Below, piece after piece: positions 49,901 to 57,938 of a stretch of DNA of 64,000 bases. Both the position numbers and the translations under genes were made by a program. The notes below the pieces were generated by a model that saw nothing but the letters and a program-made list of their open reading frames with translations, ran no database searches and was not told the origin of the DNA. The number at the start of each line of letters is the position of its first letter. The first letter of the stretch is position 1. The DNA is taken from positions 310,001 through 374,000 of the forward strand of contig WNDS01000004.1 of the NCBI GenBank assembly GCA_009912235.1. The letters are read 5' to 3'. Source of the stretch: Stenotrophomonas maltophilia. GTDB lineage: Bacteria; Pseudomonadota; Gammaproteobacteria; Xanthomonadales; Xanthomonadaceae.

Positions 49901-50294
49901 CACGCCGGTGCGGCGCTTCATGCAGGGCGAGGTACCGGTGTTCCTGATCAGCCTGAAGGCCGGCGGCGTCGGCCTGAACCTGACCGCGGCCGACACCGTG
50001 ATCCACTTCGACCCGTGGTGGAACCCGGCTGCGGAGAACCAGGCCAGCGACCGCGCCTACCGCATCGGCCAGGACAAGCCGGTGTTCGTCTACAAGCTGA
50101 TCGCCACCGGCAGCATCGAGGAGCGCATCGCCGAACTGCAGCAGCGCAAGGCCGCACTGGCCGATTCGATCCTGGACAACACCGGCAGCGCGGCCGGGGC
50201 GTTTTCCGAGGACGATCTGCAGGCGCTGCTGGCATCGCTGCCGGGGGCGCCGGCGAAGAAGGCCGCCCGCCGCCGCAGGCCCGCCGCCGGGTAA
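46965..50294 (+). CDS. SWIM zinc-finger SNF2-family helicase
   Basis: 1,109 residues. N-terminal SWIM finger (Cys72, Cys74, Cys80, His82 in CSCPVGSACKH), a long middle region of SNF2-associated type (about 90-620), then the SNF2 ATPase: motif I MGLGKT (656-661), motif II DEAQ (752-755), motif Ia/III LTGTPLENHLGELW, and the helicase C lobe with LFSQFTSMLSLI, ISLKAGGVGLNLTAADTVIHFDPWWNPA and AYRIGQ. A DNA translocase or remodeller; such proteins are linked to transcription or stress repair but have no firm role. Intact over 3.3 kb. No defence partner genes are next to it, so I do not call it a defence system. Confidence 0.92.
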   Translation: MPAPFDQDDLFRWFDPKTLARAGGCLERVGNLRADGDVLHADVRGTARRPYHVAINLAASTGSARGRLHGSCSCPVGSACKHMAAVMLLVLGISEREGERSSTTDTRTSPPRTELLDHLSQWHAQQAMRSARPGGRSSTRGIVFELSVLDFKLMVVAYRTQQQKDGTVSDDKALPITPELFLEPPGYLSQQDIAVLCQLWLRHDAHGPGRIEAGPLLEMIVASGHGWVRAPNGSGRQPARLGPLRQARLEWTQVDGPLGRLPAPALQVDGGADGVVEGRSACYLDADSGEVGLLGLPVPIEDAAAFLALPPLLPSERALTGQMLQQLDPALPRLQASEAPLPVAAVDGMVPHLMLHTEYVRPAWMGRRESAHVIEFATVAFEYGDHFKHLEDDSRFVRDADGAISLLPRDTAKEARRETELLASHLHRNPHPEVSVAGVGPIFQLRSYDWGSFMLHQLPRLQALGWAITVPDDFRHQVTAVETFLWDVQPDSQAPGWLDLALDIEVDGRTLPLAPMLQQLLASDPRWTRGPLDAIPDDERILVAAPGVGALSFQAGRLKPVITLLGDLFGPRDERLRVSARDSGRLQALQEHGRLQPHGQGDAHALVQRLLHGPALAPAAAPVGLAANLRPYQRDGLGWLQYLRQHDLGGVLADDMGLGKTLQTLAHVLLEKEQGRLDRPALVVMPTSLLHNWQDEAARFTPGLRVLALHGAGREALFAQIPQHDLVLTTYPLVWRDAAALQAHAYHLLILDEAQQVKNAKARAAIALRGLQSRHRLCLTGTPLENHLGELWTHLDFLLPGLLGSEKVFNQHWRHPIERGGDSQRAQLLAQRVRPFILRRRKDQVVTELPPKTTITRHVLLEGGQRDLYETVRVAMEEKVREAVASNGLAKSHIVVLDALLKLRQVCCDPRLLPDDTAVRTQGSAKLELLLSLLPEMVEEGRRILLFSQFTSMLSLIGQALDGIGLPYVTLTGDTRDRATPVRRFMQGEVPVFLISLKAGGVGLNLTAADTVIHFDPWWNPAAENQASDRAYRIGQDKPVFVYKLIATGSIEERIAELQQRKAALADSILDNTGSAAGAFSEDDLQALLASLPGAPAKKAARRRRPAAG

Positions 50295-50364
50295 GCGACG
50301 ACCGCGCGGCAGATCCGGCACGGGCGGCTACAATTCCCGCAACCGCCGTGGTGCCAAGTAGCCG

Positions 50365-51804
50365 ATGCCCGATCCTTCCGCAGCCCCCGACAACCGCACC
50401 GTCCACGCCCTGTGCGTGGACCTGGATGGCACGCTGCTCGCGTCGGACCTCCTGTACGAATCGTTGCTGGCGCTGCTGGCGCGCAACCCGCTGTACCTGT
50501 TCCTGCTGCCGCTCTGGCTGCTGTCGGGCAAGGCTGCGCTGAAGCGCCAGATCGCCTCGCGGGTCAGCCTCGACCCGCGCCATCTGCCCTACCACCTGCA
50601 GGTGGTGGCGCTGCTGCAGAACACACCGCAGCGTCCACGGGTGCTGTGCACCGCCTCGGACCAGCTGCTGGCCGAGCCCATCGCCGCGCACCTGGGCCTG
50701 TTCGAACAGGTGATGGCCAGTGATGGCCAGCGCAACCTGGCCGGGGCCGGCAAGGCACAGGTGCTGGTGCAGGTCTTTGGCGAGCGCGGCTTCGACTACG
50801 CTGGCAACGGCAAGGTGGATCTGGCCGTCTGGCAGCACGCGGCAGGCGCCTGGGTGGTCAACAACGGCACCGGCCTGGCCGAACAGGCCGCACGGCGCAC
50901 CACGCTGCATGCACACTGGCCGGCCGCCCCGCGCCTGGCCGCCTGGCTCAGGGCGATGCGCCTGCACCAGTGGCTGAAGAACCTGCTGGTGTTCGTGCCA
51001 CTGCTGACCGCGCACCGCTTCCTGGAACCCCAGTCGATCGTGGCATCCCTGCTGGCCTTTGTCGCCTTCAGCTTGTGTGCGTCAGGCGTCTATGTGCTCA
51101 ACGACCTGTTCGACCTGGCCGCCGACCGCATGCACCCGCGCAAGCGGCACCGGCCGTTCGCCGCCGGCCAGCTTCCCCTGCTGCAGGGGCTGCTGGTGGC
51201 GCCGCTCCTGACCGTGGGCGGGCTGGCGGTGGCGCTGGCCTGCGGCCCGGCCTTCGCCGCCGTGCTGCTGGCCTATTACCTGCTCACCGTGGCCTATTCG
51301 CTGCGTCTCAAGCGCGTGGTGATGCTGGATGTGGTGCTGCTGGCCAGCCTGTACACCGTGCGCATCATCGGCGGCACCATTGCCATCCACGCCGAGCTGT
51401 CGTTCTGGCTGCTGGCCTTCAGCATGTTCATCTTCCTCTCGCTGGCGCTGCTCAAGCGCTATACCGAACTGCATTCGATGCTGGCCCGTGGCAAGACGCG
51501 CGCCAGCGGCCGTGGTTACGGCGTGGAAGACCTGCCGCTGCTGCAGTCGCTGGGTGCGGCGGCCGGCTACATCGCGGTGATGGTGATGGCGCTCTACATC
51601 AACAGCCCCGACAGCGTGGAGCTGTACCGCAACCCGAAGCTGCTGTGGTTCATCTGCCCGGTGCTGCTGTACTGGGTCAGCCGGGCGTGGGTGATCGCCC
51701 ACCGCGGCGACATGCATGACGACCCGATCGTGTTCGCCGCCACCGACCGGCCCAGCCAGGTCGTGGCGCTGCTGTGTGCCGCCTTCGCGCTGGTGGCGAT
51801 CTGA
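50365..51804 (+). CDS. HAD phosphatase-UbiA prenyltransferase fusion (decaprenyl-phosphate phosphoribosyltransferase type)
   Basis: 479 residues in two parts. Residues 1-195 are a HAD hydrolase (DLDGTLLASD with nucleophile Asp19 and Asp21; CTASDQLL; AGNGKVDLAVW). Residues 200-479 are a UbiA-type integral membrane prenyltransferase with LNDLFDLAADRMHPRKRHRP and a second Asp motif region MLDVVLLASLYTVR. UbiA proteins next to dprE1/dprE2 transfer phosphoribose from PRPP to polyprenyl phosphate. The fused HAD is well placed to remove the 5-phosphate, the step done by a separate phosphatase in mycobacteria (inference). The stop overlaps the next start (TGATG). Confidence 0.88.
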   Translation: MPDPSAAPDNRTVHALCVDLDGTLLASDLLYESLLALLARNPLYLFLLPLWLLSGKAALKRQIASRVSLDPRHLPYHLQVVALLQNTPQRPRVLCTASDQLLAEPIAAHLGLFEQVMASDGQRNLAGAGKAQVLVQVFGERGFDYAGNGKVDLAVWQHAAGAWVVNNGTGLAEQAARRTTLHAHWPAAPRLAAWLRAMRLHQWLKNLLVFVPLLTAHRFLEPQSIVASLLAFVAFSLCASGVYVLNDLFDLAADRMHPRKRHRPFAAGQLPLLQGLLVAPLLTVGGLAVALACGPAFAAVLLAYYLLTVAYSLRLKRVVMLDVVLLASLYTVRIIGGTIAIHAELSFWLLAFSMFIFLSLALLKRYTELHSMLARGKTRASGRGYGVEDLPLLQSLGAAAGYIAVMVMALYINSPDSVELYRNPKLLWFICPVLLYWVSRAWVIAHRGDMHDDPIVFAATDRPSQVVALLCAAFALVAI

Positions 51805-53108
51805 TGGCCGATGCCGCGCGCTCCTGGGGGCGTTACCCGCGTGTGGCGCAGGCCGAACAGGCCGTGCATGACCGCTTCGCAGCGCTGCCCGGTTTCGAGG
51901 GCACCGCACTGCCGCACGGCAACGGCCGCAGCTACGGCGACAGCTGCCAGAACCCCGGCGGTACCCTGCTGCGCACGCGCGGGTTGGACCGCTTCATCGC
52001 CTTCGATCCAGCCAGTGGGCAGCTGCACTGCGAAGCCGGCGTCACCCTGGACGAGATCATCCAGCTGGTGCTGTTGCAGGGTTGGTTCCTGCCGGTCACG
52101 CCCGGCACCCGCTACGTCACCGTGGGCGGGGCCATCGCCAACGACGTGCACGGCAAGAACCACCCGATGGCCGGCAGCTTTGGTCATCACGTGCTGGCGC
52201 TGGAACTGCTGCGCAGCGACGGCAGTCGGCGCCTGTGCCGGCCCGGCGATGGCGAGGGCTGGTTTGAAGCCACCGTGGGCGGGCTCGGGCTGACCGGGCT
52301 GGTCACCCACGCCCACCTGCAGCTGCGCCGCGTACCGGGCAGCGCACTGGAAGTGGAGAACATCCATTTCGGCACGCTGCAGGAGTTCTTCGCGCTGTCG
52401 CGCGAGAGCGTGGCCGATTTCGAATACAGCGTGGCCTGGGTGGACTGCCTGGCGCGTGGCAAGGCGCTGGGCCGTGCCCATTTCACCCGCGCCAACCACG
52501 CCGCGCAGCCGGCCGGCGAACGCCCTACGCCACCGCGGCGGCCGCTGGCGATGCCGTTCACGCCGCCGCTGTCGCTGGTCAACCGGCTGACCCTGTGCCC
52601 GTTCAATGCGTTGTACTACTGGCGCCAGTGCCCGCTGCGGCGGCGCCAGGCCCTGCATCTGCTGCCGTTCTTCTACCCGCTCGACGGCATCGCACACTGG
52701 AACCGCATGTACGGCCGTGCCGGCTTCCTGCAGTACCAGTGCGTGCTGCCGCCGGCACAGGCGGCCGACGGTGTGGCCGCGTTGCTGCAGGACATCGCAC
52801 GCAGTGGCCAGGGCTCGTTCCTGGCAGTACTCAAGCCGTTCGGTGCGCAGCCCGCGCCGGGCCTGCTGTCCTTCGCACGCGAAGGCACCACCCTGGCCCT
52901 GGACTTCCCCAACACCGGCCCGCGCCTGCTGCAGCTGCTGCAGCGGCTGGACCAGATCGTCGATGCCGCCGGTGGTGCGCAGTACCCGGCCAAGGACGCG
53001 CGCATGAGCGCCGCCTCGTTCCAGCAGGCGTTCCCGCGCTGGCAGGAATTCAGCCGCTTCATCGACCCTCGTTTCTCGTCCGGCTTGTGGCGCCGGGTGA
53101 CGGAGTAA
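51804..53108 (+). CDS. DprE1-like FAD oxidoreductase (polyprenyl-phosphoribose 2'-oxidase)
   Basis: 434 residues, vanillyl-alcohol-oxidase fold. The FAD-binding loop PHGNGRSYGDSCQNPGGTLL matches the GRSYGD hallmark of DprE1; TPGTRYVTVGGAIANDVHGKNH, SFLAVLKPFG and YPAKDAR are also typical (Lys397 aligns with the active-site Lys of the mycobacterial enzyme, from memory). It would oxidise the ribose C2' hydroxyl of polyprenyl-phosphoribose. Ala365 in LALDFP stands where the mycobacterial enzyme has its inhibitor-reactive Cys. Start ATG 51804 overlaps the upstream stop. Confidence 0.88.
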   Translation: MADAARSWGRYPRVAQAEQAVHDRFAALPGFEGTALPHGNGRSYGDSCQNPGGTLLRTRGLDRFIAFDPASGQLHCEAGVTLDEIIQLVLLQGWFLPVTPGTRYVTVGGAIANDVHGKNHPMAGSFGHHVLALELLRSDGSRRLCRPGDGEGWFEATVGGLGLTGLVTHAHLQLRRVPGSALEVENIHFGTLQEFFALSRESVADFEYSVAWVDCLARGKALGRAHFTRANHAAQPAGERPTPPRRPLAMPFTPPLSLVNRLTLCPFNALYYWRQCPLRRRQALHLLPFFYPLDGIAHWNRMYGRAGFLQYQCVLPPAQAADGVAALLQDIARSGQGSFLAVLKPFGAQPAPGLLSFAREGTTLALDFPNTGPRLLQLLQRLDQIVDAAGGAQYPAKDARMSAASFQQAFPRWQEFSRFIDPRFSSGLWRRVTE

Positions 53109-53110
53109 CC

Positions 53111-53848
53111 ATGCAGACCCTGCTCATCGTCGGCGCCACGTCCGCCATCGCCGAAGCTGTTGCCCGCCGCTGCGCGGCGCGCGGCATGTCGCTGTTCCTG
53201 GTTGCGCGCGATCCGGTGCGGCTGGCCGCCATCGGCGCGGACCTGTCGGTGCGCGACGCGCGCCACGTGCACAGCCATGCCATGGACATAAATGATCTGG
53301 CCGCCCACACGGACATGCTCGACCACGCCTGGCAGGCGCTGGGGCGGGTGGACGCAGTGCTGGTGGCGCACGGCACCCTGCCCGACCAGCAGGCCTGCGA
53401 AGCCGCGGTGGACACGTTCATGGCCGAGTTCGCCACCAACGGCACCTCGACGATGGCGCTGCTGGGGCCGTTGGCCAACCGCCTGGTGGCAGCCGGCAGC
53501 GGCACGCTGGCGGTGATCTCCTCGGTGGCCGGTGACCGCGGCCGCCAGAGCAACTACGCCTATGGCGCGGCCAAGGCCGCAGTGAGCGCCTACCTCAGCG
53601 GGCTGCGTCAGCGCCTGGCCAAGGGAGGTGTGGCAGTGGTGGACATCCGCCCGGGCTTCGTGGACACCCCCATGACCGCTCACCTGCGCAAGGGCCCACT
53701 GTGGGCCACACCCGACCAGGTCGCGCGCCGCATCCTCGGCGGCATGGGGCGCGGTACGCCGGTGCTGTATGCACCCGGCTTCTGGCGCCTGATCATGTGC
53801 GTGGTGCGCGCGGTGCCGCAGTCCATCTTCAACAGGATCTCGATGTGA
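53111..53848 (+). CDS. DprE2-like short-chain dehydrogenase
   Basis: 245 residues. Rossmann motif GATSAIAEAVARR (7-19), the NAG-like AHGTLPDQ segment, catalytic Ser (VISSVAGDRGRQSNY) and YxxxK (YAYGAAK), then PGFVDTPMT. Like DprE2 it would reduce the keto intermediate from DprE1 to the arabino epimer. Two bases after dprE1; its stop overlaps the GTG start of the next gene. Confidence 0.87.
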   Translation: MQTLLIVGATSAIAEAVARRCAARGMSLFLVARDPVRLAAIGADLSVRDARHVHSHAMDINDLAAHTDMLDHAWQALGRVDAVLVAHGTLPDQQACEAAVDTFMAEFATNGTSTMALLGPLANRLVAAGSGTLAVISSVAGDRGRQSNYAYGAAKAAVSAYLSGLRQRLAKGGVAVVDIRPGFVDTPMTAHLRKGPLWATPDQVARRILGGMGRGTPVLYAPGFWRLIMCVVRAVPQSIFNRISM

Positions 53849-54802
53849 GTGACATGGCCGTCTCCCCGTTCGAACAGAAGATCATCATTCCCGGCGGTGC
53901 CGGCCTGGTCGGGCAGAACCTGGTGGCGATCCTCAAGCGCCAGGGCTACCGCCAGCTGGTGGTGATCGACAAGCACGCCGCCAACCTGCAGGTGCTGGCG
54001 CGCATGCACCCGGACGTATTGACCGAGCACGCCGACCTGGCCGAGCCGGGCACGTGGGAACGGCATTTCGCCGGCGCCGGTGCGGTGGTGATGCTGCAGG
54101 CGCAGATCGGCGGCACCGACCCGGTACCGTTCGTGCGCAACAACCTGACCGCCACCACCCACATCCTCACGGCCATCGCGCGCCACGCCGTGCCCTACAC
54201 CGTGCATGTCAGTTCCTCGGTGGTGTGCTCTGTGGCCGATGACCACTACACGCGCACCAAGCGCGAGCAGGAACAGCAGGTGAAGGCCAGCGGCATCGCG
54301 GCGATCATCCTGCGCCCGACGCTGATGTTCGGCTTGTTCGACCGCAAGCACCTGGGCTGGCTGTCGCGCTTCATGCGCAAGGTGCCGGTGTTCCCGATTC
54401 CCGGCGATGGCCGCTTCATGCGCCAGCCGCTGTACGCCGGCGATTTCGCCACCATCATCGTCAGCTGCCTGCGCTCGCGCCTGGCCGGCGAGTGCCACAA
54501 CATCACCGGGCTGGAGAAGGTGGATTACGTGGACATCATCCGGCAGATCAAGCGCAGCACCGGCGCGCGCGCTGCTGCTGCACCTTCCCTATGGCGTGTT
54601 CCATGCGCTGCTGCGGCTGTGGGCGGTGTTCGACCGCGATCCGCCGTTCACCGCCGCGCAGCTGGAAGCCCTGGTGGCCGACGACGAGTTCGAAGTGATC
54701 GACTGGCCGGCCATCTTCCAGGTGCAGCCCACGCCGTTCGCGCAGGCGATCGACGCCACGTTCAACGATCCCGAGTACGGCGACATCGCCCTGGAGTTCT
54801 GA
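53845..54802 (+). pseudogene. NAD-dependent sugar epimerase/dehydratase, frameshift in a (GC)5 run
   Basis: An extended SDR: NAD loop PGGAGLVGQNLV, catalytic region SSSVVCSVADDHYTRTK (Tyr and Lys spaced YxxxK), and FGLFDRKHLGWLSRFMRKVPVFPIPGDG. After IIRQIKRSTGAR the frame is lost in the GC run 54563-54572. Adding GC restores LLLHLPYGVFHALLRLWAVFD... to the TGA at 54802. Corrected length is 319 residues. GTG 53845 is chosen because AGGA lies 7 bases before it; ATG 53854 is the alternative. As read, the frame happens to run on into the next gene and gives a false 796-codon fusion. Its substrate is unknown; it belongs to the arabinose-type cluster by position. Confidence 0.82.
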
Positions 54803-54804
54803 CC

Positions 54805-56091
54805 ATGAGCGAACGTATCGCTGTCCTGGGCGCGGGCCCGATGGGGTTGGCCGTGGCCTACCAGCTGGCCCGCGATGGCCACCGGCCGGTGGTGTTCGAG
54901 GCCGATGACCGCATCGGCGGCATGACCGCCAGCTTCGATTTCGGCGGCCTGTCGATCGAGCGCTATTACCACTTCCACTGCACCTCCGATACCGACTTCC
55001 TGGCAGTGCTGGACGAGCTTGGCCTGGCCGACCGCATGCGCTGGACCGAGACGCGCATGGGCTACTGGTTCGGCGGGCGGCTGCAGGCCTGGGGCAACCC
55101 GCTGGCGCTGCTGCGCTTCCGTGGGCTGGGCCTGGTCGCCAAATTCCGCTATGGGCTGCATGCCTTCCTGTGCACGCGGCGCAACGACTGGCGGCCGCTG
55201 GACAACGTCGAGGCCGCCGGCTGGATCCGGCGCTGGGTCGGTGCCGAGGCCTACGAAGTGCTGTGGCGGCGGTTGTTCGACTTCAAGTTCTACGACTACG
55301 CCGACAACCTGTCGGCGGCCTGGATCTGGAGCCGCATCCGCCGCATCGGCCGCTCGCGCTACAGCCTGATGCGCGAAAAGCTGGGCTACCTGGAGGGCGG
55401 CTCGTCCACCCTGCTCGATGCGCTGCGCGCGGACATCGAGGCCCATGGCGGCGAGGTGCGGCTGTCATGCCCGGTGCAGCGCGTGCTGATGGCCGATGGC
55501 CGCGTGCAGGGGGTACAGGTGGACGGCCAGGCGCTGGCCTTCGACAAGGTCATTTCCACCGTGCCGCTGCCGTTCGTGCCACGCCTTGCGCCGGACCTTC
55601 CCGAAGCGGTGCTGGCACCGTTCCGTGCACTGCGCAACATCGCCGTGGTCTGTGTGATCGCCAAGCTGCGCAGGCCGGTCTCGGGCAATTTCTGGGTCAA
55701 CACCAACGACCCGGACATGGATATCCCGGGCATCGTGGAATACACCAACCTGCGCCCGCTGGATGCGCACATCGTCTACGTGCCATTCTACATGCCCGGC
55801 GAACACGAACGCTACGGCGACAGCGATGCGGTGTTCGCCGACAAGGTGCGCCGCTACCTGCGCCGCATCAACCCGCAGCTCAGCGACGAGGACATCGTGG
55901 AGGTGCGGGTGAACCGCTACCGCCATGCGCAGCCAATCTGCGAGCCGGGCTTCCTGCAGCGCCTGCCGCCGCGCCGGCTGCCGGTGGAGGGCCTGTGGGT
56001 GGCCGACACCTCGCACTACTACCCGGAGGACCGGGGCATTTCCGAGAGCATCGGCTTCGGCCGCGCCATGGCCCGCGAGGTCGTGGCGTGA
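54805..56091 (+). CDS. FAD-dependent oxidoreductase (UDP-galactopyranose mutase/amine-oxidase-like)
   Basis: 428 residues. N-terminal dinucleotide motif GAGPMGLAVAYQLARDGHRPVVFEADDRIGGM, a middle substrate domain (HFHCTSDTDFLAVLDELGL), GGSSTLLDALRADIEAHGGEV and a C-terminal FAD-contact segment WVADTSHYYPEDRGISESIGFGRAMA. This resembles the NAD(P)-binding protoporphyrinogen-oxidase/UGM-like proteins found in polysaccharide loci, perhaps acting on a lipid-linked or nucleotide sugar. True mutase activity is not shown by sequence. It overlaps gtrA by 4 bases. Intact. Confidence 0.82.
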   Translation: MSERIAVLGAGPMGLAVAYQLARDGHRPVVFEADDRIGGMTASFDFGGLSIERYYHFHCTSDTDFLAVLDELGLADRMRWTETRMGYWFGGRLQAWGNPLALLRFRGLGLVAKFRYGLHAFLCTRRNDWRPLDNVEAAGWIRRWVGAEAYEVLWRRLFDFKFYDYADNLSAAWIWSRIRRIGRSRYSLMREKLGYLEGGSSTLLDALRADIEAHGGEVRLSCPVQRVLMADGRVQGVQVDGQALAFDKVISTVPLPFVPRLAPDLPEAVLAPFRALRNIAVVCVIAKLRRPVSGNFWVNTNDPDMDIPGIVEYTNLRPLDAHIVYVPFYMPGEHERYGDSDAVFADKVRRYLRRINPQLSDEDIVEVRVNRYRHAQPICEPGFLQRLPPRRLPVEGLWVADTSHYYPEDRGISESIGFGRAMAREVVA

Positions 56092-56480
56092 GTGTGTCCC
56101 GCCAGTTCCTGCTGTTCCTGCTGGCCGGCGGCATCGCGGCGCTGGCCAATTTCCTCTCGCGCATCGTCTACAGCCACTGGCTGTCGTTCACCTGGGCGAT
56201 CATCGCCGCCTACCTGACCGGCATGGTCACCGCCTTCGTGCTGACGCGCGCGTTCGTGTTCACCGGCAGCGCGCACCCGCTGCATCATTCAGCGTTCTAC
56301 TTCACCCTGGTGAACCTGTTTGCCGTGGCCCAGACCTGGCTGGTGTCCACGCTGCTGGCCTACCACCTGCTGCCCTGGCTGGGGGTGGACGCGCTGCGGC
56401 TGGAGATTGCCCATGCCGTCGGGGTGGCGGTGCCGGTGGTATCGAGCTATTTCGGCCACAAGTACCTGTCATTCCGCTGA
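56088..56480 (+). CDS. GtrA-family membrane protein
   Basis: 130 residues with four hydrophobic helices. The family pattern FLLAGGIAALANFLSRIVYSHW and FVLTRAFVFTGS, ending SYFGHKYLSFR, is clear. GtrA proteins are thought to flip or help flip polyprenyl-phosphate sugars; the mycobacterial homologue sits beside dprE1/dprE2. GTG start 56088 (VSVSRQFLL) overlaps the previous stop (GTGA). Last gene of the six-gene overlapping cluster that starts at 50365. Confidence 0.88.
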   Translation: MSVSRQFLLFLLAGGIAALANFLSRIVYSHWLSFTWAIIAAYLTGMVTAFVLTRAFVFTGSAHPLHHSAFYFTLVNLFAVAQTWLVSTLLAYHLLPWLGVDALRLEIAHAVGVAVPVVSSYFGHKYLSFR

Positions 56481-56579
56481 AGTGTCGTAGCCCGGCCGCC
56501 GGTGGTGGCCACATGGAAACGATTCCCATACAGGGCTGGGATTACACTAGCCCACTGATCTCACCCAAGGATTTGATCG

Positions 56580-57926
56580 ATGCCCCTGCCCGCCTTCAAG
56601 GCCTACGATATCCGCGGCCGCGTGCCCGAAGAACTCAACGAGGATCTGGCCCGCCGCATCGGCAGTGCGCTGGCTGACCAGCTGCAGCCGGGCAAGGTCG
56701 TGCTGGGCCACGATGTGCGCCTGACCAGCCCGGCGCTGCAGGACGCGCTGGCAGCGGGCCTGCGTGGCGCGGGCCGCGAGGTCATCGACATCGGCCTGTG
56801 TGGCACCGAGGAGGTCTACTTCCAGACCGACCACCTGGGTGCCGCCGGCGGGGTGATGGTCACCGCCAGCCATAACCCGATGGACTACAACGGCATGAAG
56901 CTGGTCAAGGAGAACGCGCGCCCGATCAGCTCGGATACCGGCCTGTTCGCGATCTCCGACGTGGTTGCCGCCGACACCAGCGCCGCCCAGCCACCGCGCG
57001 CCGGACAGAGCGCCCAGCACGACAAGAGCGCCTACATCCAGCACCTGCTGTCCTACGTGAACACCGCAGCGCTCAAGCCGCTGAAGCTGGTGGTCAACGC
57101 TGGCAACGGTGGCGGTGGCGCCATCATCGACCTGCTGGCTCCGCACCTGCCGTACGAGTTCATCCGCATCTGCCATGAGCCCGATGGCAGCTTCCCCAAC
57201 GGCATTCCCAACCCGCTGCTGCCGGAAAACCGCGCGGCCACCGCCGACGCCGTGCATACCCATGGCGCCGACTTCGGCATTGCCTGGGATGGTGATTTCG
57301 ACCGCTGTTTCTTCTTCGACCACACCGGCCGCTTCATCGAGGGCTACTACCTGGTCGGCCTGCTGGCCAAGGCCATCCTGGCCCGCAACCCGGGCGGCAA
57401 GGTCGTGCACGACCCGCGCCTGGTCTGGAACACCCTGGAGATGGTCGAACAGGCCGGTGGCGTACCGGTGCTGTGCAAGAGCGGCCATGCCTTCATCAAG
57501 GAAAAGATGCGCGCCAAAGATGCGGTGTACGGCGGCGAGATGAGCGCCCACCACTATTTCCGCGAATTCGCCTATGCCGACTCGGGCATGATTCCCTGGC
57601 TGCTGATCGCGCAGCTGGTCTCCGAAAGCGGCCGTTCGCTGGCCGACTGGGTGGAAGACCGCATGGCGGCATTCCCATGCAGCGGCGAGATCAACTTCAA
57701 GGTCGCCGATGCGAAAGCCGCGGTGGCGCGGGTGATGGCGCACTTCGCCGCGCAGTCGCCGGCACTGGACCACACCGACGGCATCAGTGCCGATTTCGGC
57801 CAGTGGCGCTTCAACCTGCGCAGTTCCAATACCGAACCACTGCTGCGCCTGAATGTCGAAGCCCGCGGCGACGCGGCGCTGATGCAGGCGCGCACGGACG
57901 AAATCGCATCGATCATTTCGCAGTAA
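56580..57926 (+). CDS. spgM: Phosphoglucomutase/phosphomannomutase (XanA/SpgM)
   Basis: 448 residues, alpha-D-phosphohexomutase family. Active-site Ser97 in TASHNP, metal loop DGDFDR, sugar-binding [10 protein letters not shown] and phosphate-binding RSSNTEP are all present. It interconverts Glc-6-P/Glc-1-P and Man-6-P/Man-1-P, feeding both dTDP-rhamnose (rml) and GDP-mannose (xanB). In S. maltophilia this gene (spgM) is needed for normal LPS; in Xanthomonas it is xanA. xanB follows after 12 bases. Confidence 0.94.
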   Translation: MPLPAFKAYDIRGRVPEELNEDLARRIGSALADQLQPGKVVLGHDVRLTSPALQDALAAGLRGAGREVIDIGLCGTEEVYFQTDHLGAAGGVMVTASHNPMDYNGMKLVKENARPISSDTGLFAISDVVAADTSAAQPPRAGQSAQHDKSAYIQHLLSYVNTAALKPLKLVVNAGNGGGGAIIDLLAPHLPYEFIRICHEPDGSFPNGIPNPLLPENRAATADAVHTHGADFGIAWDGDFDRCFFFDHTGRFIEGYYLVGLLAKAILARNPGGKVVHDPRLVWNTLEMVEQAGGVPVLCKSGHAFIKEKMRAKDAVYGGEMSAHHYFREFAYADSGMIPWLLIAQLVSESGRSLADWVEDRMAAFPCSGEINFKVADAKAAVARVMAHFAAQSPALDHTDGISADFGQWRFNLRSSNTEPLLRLNVEARGDAALMQARTDEIASIISQ

Positions 57927-57938
57927 GCAAGGACGACC

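Noticed and set aside
46965..50294. SNF2 helicase as part of a phage-defence island
   Set aside because: Neighbours are metabolic and envelope genes. No nuclease, methylase or protease partner is present, and the SWIM-SNF2 form is common in core genomes.
53701..56091. Apparent 796-codon epimerase-oxidoreductase fusion
   Set aside because: The fusion exists only because of the frameshift at 54563-54572. The epimerase has its own C-terminus and stop in another frame, and the FAD gene has its own ATG at 54805.
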